The position numbers and the translations under genes are program-made. The notes under the pieces were generated by a model. It searched no databases. It worked only from the letters and a program-made list of their open reading frames with translations, and was not told where the DNA came from. Shown here piece after piece: positions 1 to 9,947 of a DNA stretch of 64,000 nucleotides. Source of the DNA: Neocallimastix lanati (nom. inval.) (lineage: Eukaryota; Neocallimastigomycota; Neocallimastigomycetes; Neocallimastigales; Neocallimastigaceae); assembly GCA_016946835.1 (NCBI GenBank), contig JACVTC010000045.1, positions 94,501-158,500 of the forward strand, in the 5' to 3' direction. The stretch's first letter is position 1; the number at the start of each line of letters is the position of its first letter.

Positions 1-1
1 T

Positions 2-277
2 TTCCATATTTCAAATCTAGAACCTTACAATGAAAGAGAATTTACTGAATCAAGTGCAAATACTAATACTCGAATTACTTCGATCGCTACTGATACTGAA
101 GGAAAGGAACCTTTGAAGATTGTTGCCGCTAAAGTTGTTAACAATAAACCTTTTTACTTTATGTTATGGAAAGGACTTCCAGCTACTGAATGTACTTGGT
201 TGTCTGAAGATGAAATCACTGATCCTCAATTAGTTCAAGAGTTCAATAAAACAAATAGAGTTCCTTCTAGATTATAA
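2..277 (+). CDS. Ty3/Gypsy polyprotein C-terminus with chromodomain (partial)
   Basis: Open frame entering from the left edge and ending at the stop at 275-277 (91 residues). The last ~55 residues read as a chromodomain: a strand start (KIVAAKV), then FYFMLWKGLP, then ECTWLSEDEI. These match the aromatic and W-K-G-x-P signatures of chromodomains fused to integrase in chromoviruses, where the module steers integration to marked histones. A purine tract (301-310) and an LTR follow directly, which fits the 3' end of a Gypsy element. The rest of the element lies outside the window, so its condition is unknown. Confidence 0.85.
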   Translation, partial: FHISNLEPYNEREFTESSANTNTRITSIATDTEGKEPLKIVAAKVVNNKPFYFMLWKGLPATECTWLSEDEITDPQLVQEFNKTNRVPSRL

Positions 278-310
278 GTCGCTCAGGGGCTCGACTTAAA
301 CAGAGGGGCA

Positions 311-1257
311 TGTAAAATATTTAATAATTTGAATACGTATTTAAATGTAATGTAATGTAAATTATTGTAATTATTGTGGATAAAAATGTTTTCCAAATTT
401 TTAATATAAATTTAAATGTATTCCAAATTATTAATTTAAATAATTTTCTCAAAAATGTATGACTAAATTATTTGGGGAATTTACATCATTATTACTCACT
501 TTGAATCATGAAACTTTGTAAATTAAAAATAATTAGTCATGAAACTTGTAAATTAAAAATAATTAGTCATAAATTAGTTAAATTAAAATAATCAAAGAAA
601 AATTGCCTTTTCCGTTTGTTTACAAAAACTTGCCGTTTTGTTTATTTATTTTAGAAATATTAGATAGTTTTAAATAGTTTTTATATTAAAATAATTCATA
701 AAATTTCATGTAATTTATTATTAAATGTAATTACAAATATATAATAATATTTTAGTTAGTTTATTACAATTTATTCAATTTAAATTTTGATTTTCAAAAA
801 GTATAAAAAGAGTTAATTTTCAACTATTGAACGATAGTTGGAAAATAGTATAGTTTGAAAATAGTATAGAAAATAGTATAGAAAATAGTATAGTTTAGTA
901 TAGTTTAGAATAGTATAAATTTTATATTTTAATAAGTAGTATTATAACTATTATTAGAAAAGTTATTTTTTTATAAAACAAATTTTATTTTAAATTTTAT
1001 TTTAAAATCTTAACTGCTAGTAGGCTTTCCGGTAAAGGACCCTACGGTACCCAGTTAAGTGATTGTTGATTTTAGAACAGTTAAATTCAACAAATAAGAA
1101 ATATCAATAAAAGGATTTTTTTATAAAACAAAAAATTAAATTAGTTTTTTAGTTTTAGTGTTTTAGTTAATTATTAATTATAGTGTTGATATAATAAAAT
1201 AGTGTAAAATAAGTAATAGTCTATCCTCGCCGACCTAAACTATTAGTTTATTTTACA
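311..1257 (+). repeat. 3' LTR of the Ty3/Gypsy element
   Basis: Starts just after the purine-rich tract AGAGGGGCA. The ends form a perfect 9-bp inverted repeat, TGTAAAATA at 311 and TATTTTACA ending at 1257, giving a 947-bp LTR with TG...CA ends. A TATA-like TATAAAAAG lies at 802-810, and a GC-richer segment with GGTACC symmetry at about 1019-1060 is probably transcribed leader. The partner LTR is outside the window, so target duplication and age cannot be judged. Confidence 0.7.
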
Positions 1258-2160
1258 CAAAATTATTAAATTAAAATAAATAATAAAAAAACAAATTCTT
1301 GATAAAGTTTTCTAACTTAACCCAAAAATTAATCCATTCTAAAAAAAAAATTAAATCCATATTTAAGAAAAATTAATTAAATAAAGATAATTAAAATAAA
1401 ATAATAATAAATTAATTAATCATTAATAATTTTAATTAAAAACTAAAATAAATTAATAAATAATATTTTTCTAAGACTACAAATAAACAAAATAATAAAC
1501 ATATTTAATAAATTATAAACAACAAATAAACAAACTTATAAACAACGCAAAATTAAAATTAAATAGTTAAATAATTTTTTAAGTTACTTTTATTTAAAAT
1601 AATGATTATTTTATTTATTTTATAACTCAACTTTTATAAACAAATTGTAATTAAAATAACATTTTAAAACTCATCTTTATCAACATTTTAATTGTAAATA
1701 TTGTTTAATTTAATAATAAATTATTCTTTATTTCTCTTTTATTAATTTTATTATTTTTAATGTAAATAGTTTAAAATCAAAGAAAAATATAAAAACATGT
1801 AAATATTTCTTACAAATTATTCTTTATTATTAATTAGTTAATAAATTATTATAAATATTTTATTAGTTATTAATAATCAATTTTATTATTAAAATTTAAA
1901 ATAAATTAGTATAAATAATAAATATTTCATTTTATTATTTTATTAGTTTTTAACAATTATTTTATTAATTTAAACAAAATTAATTATTAAATAAATAAAG
2001 ATTAATATTAAAATAAAAATAAATTTTTTTAATAAAACATTTTTGTGTTTAATAATAAAACATATTTATTTTTTTTTTAAATTCCTTAAATCAATTTTTA
2101 TTCAGTATTTATCCTTTTATTCACTTCTGCAAAATTTAATTTTTGTAGATTAAGAATATT
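1258..2160. other. AT-rich spacer
   Basis: About 0.9 kb of A/T-dominated sequence with short A and T runs. I see no reading frame, RNA gene or repeat with clear boundaries. Confidence 0.6.
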
Positions 2161-2704
2161 AGGTATAAATCATTTTTAGAATATTTTCACTGAGATAAGA
2201 AATTTGGCTAAAAAGGTTAGAATTTACAATAATGGGTTAGGCTAGTTTAAAAATTTTATGAAGATAATGATTAGTTGTATAAATTTAAATTAATAATGAA
2301 AACTTTTTTTTTTATTAGGATTTTTATATGTTTTCAGAAAAATATTTATACAATTTTTATAGAAATTAATATTTAATAAATATAGAAAAAAAGAATTTTT
2401 AATATAAAATATATTTGAATATTTTTTATTTAATATAAAAACAACAAATGTATTTATGTTAAATGATAAAAAAAGATTTGTTACAAAATATAATAATAAA
2501 AAGAATTATTATTTATTAAAATAAAATATTCATATATTAATTTTTTAACTATTTTATAAAATTAATTAATTTTATGCAGAAATATTTTATTTTATTTAAT
2601 TTATTTTTAATATTTAAATGTAAAATAAAATATAAAGTCATAAAATAAATATTAATTATAATGAAAATTATTTCTATAATTATTGAATAACGAAAAATAA
2701 TATA

Positions 2705-2890
2705 AAACAAATAAAAAAAAAGTATATATATTAAAAATAAAAAAGTAAAATAAAAAAATATATATATTAAAAGTAAAAAAGTAAAATAAAAAAGTTTATA
2801 TATTAAAAATTAAAAAGTAAAATAAAAAAGTATACATATTAAAAATAAAAAAGTAAAATAAAAAAAGTAAAAAAAGCATATATACTACAA
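2705..2890. repeat. AT minisatellite downstream of tRNA-Met
   Basis: Four to five imperfect copies of a ~38-bp unit built from AAAGTAAAATAAAAAAGTA and TATATATTAAAAATAAAA. A related, longer array sits in the same place beside the second tRNA (about 8027-8375). Confidence 0.75.
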
Positions 2891-2917
2891 AAAGAAAAAA
2901 AATTAGAATTTAAATAC

Positions 2918-2990
2918 TGCGAAGTGTGAGGTTCGAACTCACGACCTTAAGATTATGAGACTTACGCGCTGCCGACTGCGCCAACTTCGC
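2918..2990 (-). tRNA. tRNA-Met(CAT), elongator type
   Basis: On the minus strand this 73-nt stretch folds as a full cloverleaf: acceptor GCGAAGT pairs with ACTTCGC, D-arm GCGC with GCGC, anticodon loop CTCATAA, and T-arm GTGAGTTCGAACCTCAC. The discriminator is A and no CCA is encoded. The anticodon stem has the U-U pair next to the loop that is also seen in animal elongator tRNA-Met, and the body matches that type rather than the initiator. There is no intron. A T run (minus strand) about 20 nt downstream can serve as the Pol III terminator. A second copy lies at 8391-8463. Confidence 0.95.
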
Positions 2991-3254
2991 ATCTTTAAAA
3001 TTTTTAGAATATTTTCACTGAAATAAGAAATTTGGCTAAAAAGGTTAGTATTTACAATGATGGGTTAGGCCTGTTTAAAAATTTTATGAAAATAATGATG
3101 AGTTGTGTAAATTTAAATTAATAATGAAAACTTTTTTTTTATTAAGATTTTTATATGTTTTCAGAAAAATATTTATATTATTTTTATAGAAATTAATATT
3201 TAATAAATATAGACAAAAAAGAATTTTTAATATAAAATATATTTGAATACTTTT

Positions 3255-3509
3255 TATTATTTAATTAAAGTTATTTTATTTAAAATATATTTTATTTATT
3301 TATTTATATATGAAAATATATAAAGGTAATTACAAAGATTTAAAGAGAAAATTTACATGTATTAATACTAATTATGTGGCTTGTTCTAGACTAAAATTAA
3401 TTTATACATTAATTTATACATTTGATTTAAATCATTATTTTATATTATTATTTATATTTTTTAAATTATTCATTTATTAAATTTTGTTTCTAGATTAGAT
3501 ATAATAGCA
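3255..3509 (-). repeat. Copia A 3' LTR
   Basis: 255 bp, matching 7221-7475 at all but two positions. In element orientation it starts TGCTATTAT directly after the purine tract (GAGGGGGGAA) and ends AATAATA, so the terminal bases are TG...TA rather than TG...CA. The last base is ambiguous because the target is a T run. Confidence 0.9.
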
Positions 3510-6500
3510 TTCCCCCCTCAAACTAAATTTTACAAAATAAAATTAAGTTTGGTTAATAAGTATCCATCGTTAATTTTCCGAAAATATTTTATCTGTAAAC
3601 TTCTTCATTTTGGGACCATTTACATTTTTGGTTAAAACATCAGCAAGCATTTCTTCAGTGTTTTTGTACATTAACTTGATCTTCCTATTTATTATATTAT
3701 CTGTATTGAAGTGATATTTGATAGCTATATGTTTTAATTTGGTATTCACTTCACCATTCTCGATACTCTTCTTGCTGGCCATGTTGTCTGTAAATATGGT
3801 TACGGAGTGATTGTAGTTGAATAATTCTTCTAAGATATTTCTAATCCACAAGACTTTCTTCGTACATTCGGACGTGCTAATGTACTCAGCCTCAGCTGTG
3901 GACGTTGCCACAACGGATTGTTTCTTACTATGCCACGAAATAGCAGATTTTCCCATGAGGATTAAACAGCCAGAAGTAGATTTTCGATCCTTGGTGTCAC
4001 CAGCAAAATCTGCATCACAATATGCATTGATATCACCTAACCCATCATATTTAATTTTAAAATTTTTTGTTGAATTTAAATATTTAAAAATGTTTAAAAC
4101 TTTTTTCCAATCAGATAATTTTGGATTTTCGCAGTTTCTTGATGCATAATGCACTGCGAATGAGATAACTGGCCTTGTTGATTTTGCCAAGTATATTAAT
4201 GATCCAATAGCACTTTTGTATACTGTTATGTCGAAATTTGGTTAATTCATAATCTATTCCTTCCTTTTGATTGAAGCCTCTTGCGACCAATCTAGCCTTA
4301 TATTTTTCAATAAGGTTTTGGTCGTTAAGCTTTATGTTGAATACCCATTTAGTGGTTATAACAGTGCTACCCTCCGGTACCTTTTGGACGAACGTCATGA
4401 TATTATTGCTGTAAAGGTTATCCACTCATCATAGATGGCTTGGATCCATTTATCTTTATCAGCTGAATTCATGGCCATTCGGAAGGTGAGTGGTGGAGAG
4501 GTGGTGATTGATAAGACCATATCACGTGTCCAATCCAAATTATACACAACACGTGACTGAATATCAAAGGGTATGGAAATGTTGTGTAACCCCTTTTCTA
4601 CGTCATTTTGAGAAACTTTCGTGGAATTAATATTTACTTCATCACGTGACTCGTAAACAGGAAATGCATCACCAAACATAGAATTATGTTCCGAAGGGGA
4701 GTTCAAGTCGAAGGGAAGATTCACAAAGAGTGTATGATCAGAGTCTCTGGAGAACTCAGGTAGATCCGTAAATTTATCTTCAAAGAAAGTTGCCTCTCTT
4801 GTTGAAACAACTTTATGGGAGCGGCAGTTAATAATAATGTAAGAGTTTGAGAAAGTATCGATGCCCAGGAAGATACCTTTGTCGGAGTTTTCATTTAGTT
4901 TGGAGGCCTTATCTTGAAGGTTGTTATGATAAGCAATACAACCAAAGACCTTTATTTTAGATAAATTAACTCTTTTACAATAAAAGAGCTCATTTGGGAT
5001 ATTATTTTGGATGCTACTATGAGGAGTAATATTGTATAAAATAGTAGCATAAACGAGAGCAAAATCCCAAAATTTAATATTTAAATTAGCTTTGAACAAA
5101 ATGGTTTTTATACAATTAATAATTGTTTGATTAAATCTTTCTGCAATTCCATTATTTTGAGGATTATATGGAGGAGAGAAAGATTTAATAATACCATTTT
5201 GTTTACAAAACTTTTGTACCTTTTTATTTTTATATTCTTTAGCGTTTTCGGATTTAAAATATTTAACGCTATAATTATTAAAGTGATTAAAAAGGTACTT
5301 AAAAAAATAAATGATAACATTTGTAGCCTCAGACTTTTCCTTAAGAAGGAAGGTCCAAGATTTTCTACAATGTTCATCAATGAAAGAAATGAAATATTTC
5401 TTTCCTGTAACTGAGGTTTCAAGAGGTCCAACTATATCTGAATGAATGACCTCAAGATTATCAGAAGCCCGGGGAGGAATTTTATTATGGGGGCTTCTTT
5501 TTAATTTGCAAATACTACACTCAGGGCAGTTATTTACAAGAGTGTTGTGATCTGAAAGATATGTGAAAATATCTTTATTGTAGAAATGGCCTAATCTGTT
5601 ATGCCATAACTGCAGATCACTATTATAATTGTCCTCAAGGTTTGATAAAGTATTAGATCCCTGTAAAATTGGGATTCTAATAATATTATCTTGGTTATAA
5701 AAATAACCTAAGGTTGAGTTATCCTTAGAGGATGATAATTTAACGAAGGTTTTATTATCTATAGTTCCAGTACTAAAGAGAATACCTTCGGAGGCTAATT
5801 TAATTCCACTAATAAGGTTCTTATTTACATTCTTGGAATAAAGAACTCTATTTAAGGTAACCGGAAAATTGTTAATGATACCATGAAAAGTACCATAACC
5901 CTCAAAGGTACAGGTGGTGTTGTTGGCACATCGTAGAACCATCTTGTTTGGAACGAAATTAGAAAGTAAAGACTTATCCCTTGTGATGTGTTCACAAGCA
6001 CCGGTGTCAAGGGTCCATAGAGATGACTTGGTGTTTGTCACATGATCAATACCATTTTGTGTAATTGGATCACGTGAATATTGGTCACAATTTTGACACA
6101 AAACATTTAAGTTTTGTCCTGGAGAAACGTTTCCAATGTTAAACTCAGAAGTTTCTAGAAGGTCACGTGCAAACTTAAAATTATGTTCGTGATCCATAAA
6201 ATGACTGTCCATGGTGGCTGGTTCGAGACTATCCATGTCGTCTTTGAACTTGTTATTAATGTCTTCATAAGATAGGTTCTTGAATTTTTCAATATTGCTA
6301 AGATTTTTCTTGTAATTCTTCTTCTTCTTGGAGTGATTTCCCTTGGTCTTCAGATTGTAACGGCATTCCTTGGTGGTGTGTCCGGTTATATCGCAGATAT
6401 GACAGAACTTCTTTTTGTAATCATTGATATTATCAAGTTCCATTGGGTCGACCCTGACTTCGTTAACTGTCGGATTATATTTAGGTTTATTGATGTTTCT

Positions 6501-7220
6501 TTTCGATTTATAGTTGTAAAAAGTAACAGTGTCCTTAATTTCATTATAAAATGCAGTCGGGTCAATATTAGCTCTAGGCTTGAATTCTTTAGCAAGATCT
6601 CTTGGAAGGGCTTCTTGCATAATAATTAATTTTTCAAGATTATTAATACGTAGATTTGTGTCGTCTAACACATTAAAAGTTTCAACAATTTCATTTAGAA
6701 CGTCCATTACGTTTTGAACGTTCTTAGCCTTGAGATTATATATTCTGGCTAATAAGAGGCTATATTTTTCCTCTTCATCCCGATGATAGAGAAATTCTAA
6801 TTTCTCGATTTTTTCTCGGGGATTATTAATGTTCTGAATGTACGTAAGTACTTTTTCAGTCACATCGGAGATAATAATTGTATTTACAGTGGCCTCTTTG
6901 GCTTCTGCCTCTTCCACTGTTTGACGTATTCCTTGGACGATATTTCGCTGACGGGCAAGAGCTTCGTCATCCCTTTGATCTTGAGGTAACTGGGCCAATC
7001 GAGCAGCTTCGTTCGCAGCATCGCGGAGATCACTTCTTGCGTTATTGACTACATCAATAGTAATGTAGTCACTAAGTCTTTCAGAACGTAAGTGGCTGGA
7101 AAGAAGAAGAAACCATTGATTGTAGTTTCTTCCATTAAGCTTAATTCCCAAATCGTATTTAGTCATTGTTTTGCAGAAAAATAAAAATGTTTTCTTAATC
7201 TCAGAATGAGACTCTTAATC

Positions 7221-7475
7221 TATTATTTAATTAAAGTTATTTTATTTAAAATATATTTTATTTATTTATTTATATATGAAAATATATAAAGGTAATTACA
7301 AAGATTTAAAGAGAAAATTTACATGTATTTATACTAATTATGTGGCTTGTTCTAGACTAAAATTAATTTATACATTAATTTATACATTTGATTTAAATCA
7401 TTGTTTTATATTATTATTTATATTTTTTAAATTATTCATTTATTAAATTTTGTTTCTAGATTAGATATAATAGCA
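7221..7475 (-). repeat. Copia A 5' LTR
   Basis: 255-bp partner of the LTR at 3255-3509. On the minus strand it is followed at once by GATTAAGAGTCTCA (7207-7220), the primer-binding site that A shares with Copia elements B, C and D. Confidence 0.9.
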
Positions 7476-7480
7476 TTTTT

Positions 7481-8390
7481 TATTTATTATAAAAATAAAT
7501 ATATTTATGTTAAATAATATCAAAAGATTTGTAACAAAAGATAATAATAAAAAGAAATATTATTTATTACAATAAAATATTCATATCCTAATTTTTTAAC
7601 TATTTTATAAAATTAATTGATTTTATACTGAAATATTTTATTTAATGTATTTTATTTTTAATATTTAAAAATAAAATAAAATTAAAAAAAAAGTTTTAAG
7701 ATATATAATTAAAATGAAATACATTTCCATATTTAATTAATTTAAATTATTTTAAAATTAAAATAAATTAAATTAATTTATTTATTTAAAATAATAAAGT
7801 ATAAAAATATATTTATAAAAAGTATAATAACTATAAATATTAAATTAATAATAAATTTATTATTAAAATATTTTATTATAATATTTGAGAAAACGAATAT
7901 AAAATAAAAATTATTTATAATTATTAAAATAAATTTTCATATATTGAATAAAACAAAATAAGATAAAATAAAATAAATATTTATAATGTAAATGTAAAGT
8001 ACAAATTAAATAGAATAAAATAAAATAAAAAAAATATATGTATTAAAAATAAAAAAAAAATAATAAAATAAAATGAATATTTATAACGTAAAGTAAAGAT
8101 TAAATAGAATAAAATAAAATAAAAAAAGTATATATATATTAAAAATAAAAAAAAATAATAAAATAAAATAGAAAAGTATAAATGTTAAAAATAAAAAAAA
8201 AATAATAAAATAAAATAAAATAAAAATATTAAAAAAAATAATAAAATGAAATAAAATAATTATATATATATTAAAAAAAAATAAAATAAAAAAAGTATAT
8301 ATATTACAAATAAAAATAAAATAAAATAAAAAAAAAAAAGTATATATATATATATTAAAAATAAAAAAAAATTCGTATAAAAATTAAAAT
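7481..8390. other. AT-rich half of unit 2 with minisatellite
   Basis: Continuation of the duplicated unit after element A. From about 8027 to 8375 it is an array of A-rich units with TATATA cores, the expanded counterpart of the array at 2705-2890. No reading frame is seen. Confidence 0.7.
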
Positions 8391-8463
8391 TGCGAAGTGT
8401 GAGGTTCGAACTCACGACCTTAAGATTATGAGACTAACGCGCTGCCAACTGCGCCAACTTCGC
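8391..8463 (-). tRNA. tRNA-Met(CAT), second copy
   Basis: 73 nt, near-identical to the copy at 2918-2990, with the same acceptor and T-arms, anticodon CAT and discriminator A. It differs in the D-loop (one base) and in the anticodon stem, where one A-T pair is replaced by T opposite T. That leaves two mismatched pairs in the five-pair stem. It may be a slightly weakened copy, or drift after duplication. Confidence 0.93.
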
Positions 8464-8465
8464 TT

Positions 8466-8887
8466 ATTTAAAATTTAGAAAATATTTCCATTGAAATAAG
8501 AAATTTGGCGAAAAATGTTAGAATTTATCTTGATAGGTTAGGCTACTTAAAAAATTTTGTGAAGATAATGATGAGGTGGATCTAAAGAATTTTAACTAAA
8601 GTAAAACTTTAAATTTTTTTTTATTTTCTTTTTAATATCAATATTAATTCTTTTATTTTTAGATATTCAAATTTATTTGAAATAAATTAAAAATAAATAA
8701 TATATATGTATTTTTAAATATTTTAAATAAAACATTAATTGTATTAGTTTTTCTATTTATTTATTTATTAAAGATAGTTTATACAGAATATAATAAAAAT
8801 AATTTAAACTAATTTTTTAATATTTAATTTAAATAAATATAGACAAATAATTTTTTTTGTATAATTGGTAATTTTTGAGAATGATTC
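8466..8887. repeat. Tandem duplication, unit 3 (partial)
   Basis: Third copy of the tRNA 5'-flank block (AAGAAATTTGGCGAAAAATG, GGTTAGGC). It fades into AT sequence and is then interrupted by Copia element B at 8888. No third tRNA follows beyond element B. Confidence 0.65.
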
Positions 8888-9078
8888 TGTTAAACGACAA
8901 TATTAATGTGTCGAACATAGTATCTATCAATCATATTTTACAAACAAACAAAATAAGATAAGAAAATTACAAATAGTTCATAAAAATGTAGTTAATCTTG
9001 TTTTTATATAATAAATAAAAATGCTATATTAATATTACATACTTTATAAGTGTACTTCTATAATTTTAGTGTTTAAAA
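8888..9078 (+). repeat. Copia B 5' LTR
   Basis: 191 bp, TGTTAAAC...GTTTAAAA. Both the target duplication and the primer-binding site that begins at the next base fix the right end at 9078, so the LTR ends in AA rather than CA. A TATA-like TTTTATATAATAAA is at about 9002-9015. Confidence 0.92.
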
Positions 9079-9093
9079 GATTAAGAGTCTCAT
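9079..9093 (+). promoter_or_regulatory. Primer-binding site of Copia B
   Basis: GATTAAGAGTCTCAT directly abuts the LTR. It is complementary to TGAGACTCTTAATC, the anticodon arm of a standard eukaryotic tRNA-Lys(CUU), about nt 27-40. That fits priming by a 5' tRNA half, as known for Drosophila copia with initiator tRNA-Met. Confidence 0.75.
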
Positions 9094-9338
9094 CTCACCT
9101 CAACTCATATAAAGCTAAGTATTAAAATATATATAGTATAAGAAAATAAATAATAAAATATATTCTTACTAATTAATATCTTAAAATACCAAAAAAAAAA
9201 AAAAAAAAAAAAAAAGGAATTTTTTTAATCAAATTCAACATTATACATATATATTTAAAAGATGAAAAACAATTCATTTTTTAATTTATATACAAAAAAA
9301 AAAAAAAAAACAAAAAAAAAGGCTTACATAGATAAGAA

Positions 9339-9444
9339 ATAAATAATGCTATGCTGAAATAGTCAGCAGCAAATAAAAGGTAAATAATGCTATGCTGAAT
9401 TGTCAGCAGCAAGTAATAAACGTCACACTGAAAATAGTCAGTGA
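9339..9444 (+). repeat. Leader hairpin repeats of Copia B
   Basis: Three short hairpins in tandem: GCTGA-AATAG-TCAGC, GCTGA-ATTG-TCAGC and CACTGA-AAATAG-TCAGTG. Each has a CTGA/TCAG stem and an AT-rich loop, and the spacers include AATAATGCTATG twice. They lie between the primer site and the Gag start. Similar hairpins, different in sequence, occur in C, D and E. Confidence 0.7.
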
Positions 9445-9712
9445 CAAAACTAAATATTATTAAAATTTCAATTAAATAATAAGATTTAAAAGGAAATATA
9501 ATTCGCGTTAAGAACAAATGAATAAACAAATAATTTATCGAATAGAATTTAAAATAAAAATATATATTAAATTAATAATAAATTAAAGGTGAATTCAATT
9601 ATTCCTATATAGATATATAAAACAATGAAGAACCTTAATATCAAAATTTAAACCAATAATTTAAATACATTAAAATTACCATAATTATTACTTAACCAAT
9701 TAAATTTAACGC

Positions 9713-9750
<38 letters not shown>

Positions 9751-9947
9751 TGTATTAATCATTCAACAAATCAAATAATAGTATTTCAACCAATTAAATT
9801 AAATAATATAATAAAATAAAACAAACAAACATTCAATATTCAATCACATCATATGCTAACATAAAGTTCTTAAAGACTTAGTAAACGAACAAAAAAAATT
9901 TTTTATCAAGAAAACATTTATCCAAAATTCAAAAGGGAGATAACAAT

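Larger units (their letters stand above)
2165..2990. repeat. Tandem duplication, unit 1 (contains tRNA-Met)
   Basis: Begins with a ~130-bp block containing AAGAAATTTGGCTAAAAAGG and GGGTTAGGC. The block recurs at 2995-3125 and 8470-8590. An AT minisatellite and a minus-strand tRNA-Met close the unit. In units 2 and 3 this block is the immediate 5' flank of a tRNA-Met gene, so unit 1 probably once had a tRNA on its left that is now gone. Confidence 0.75.
3255..7475 (-). mobile_element. Ty1/Copia retrotransposon A (broken)
   Basis: A 4.2-kb Copia element on the minus strand with 255-bp LTRs. Parts seen, in element order: Gag-like region, CCHC knuckle (CHICDITGHTTKEC), protease (LDTGA), pre-integrase and integrase domains (HSDIVGP; NGIAERFN), and a reverse transcriptase/RNase H region (DADFAGDTKDRKSTSG). 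The GAG-PRO-INT-RT-RH order marks Copia, not Gypsy. The leader is very short, about 40 bases between primer site (7207-7220) and first ATG (7164-7166). The purine tract lies at 3510-3520. The target is a T run, with T5 on both sides. The coding region is broken, with about two or three breaks. The LTRs differ at only two positions, so the insertion is young. It is of a different Copia lineage from B, C and D: no GI(T/S)FNYSENFN Gag motif and no leader hairpins. Confidence 0.92.
2995..8463. repeat. Tandem duplication, unit 2 (split by Copia element A, contains second tRNA-Met)
   Basis: The same ~130-bp block (2995-3125) and the following AT sequence as unit 1, interrupted at about 3251 by Copia element A and resuming at 7476. 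It ends in a longer AT minisatellite and tRNA-Met. The uninterrupted counterpart of the insertion site is visible in unit 1 at about 2420-2432, which confirms the element boundaries. Confidence 0.75.

Noticed and set aside
9281-9529. Minus-strand hydrophobic frame in the Copia B leader
   Set aside because: It comes from the leader hairpin repeats and poly-A tract read backwards.
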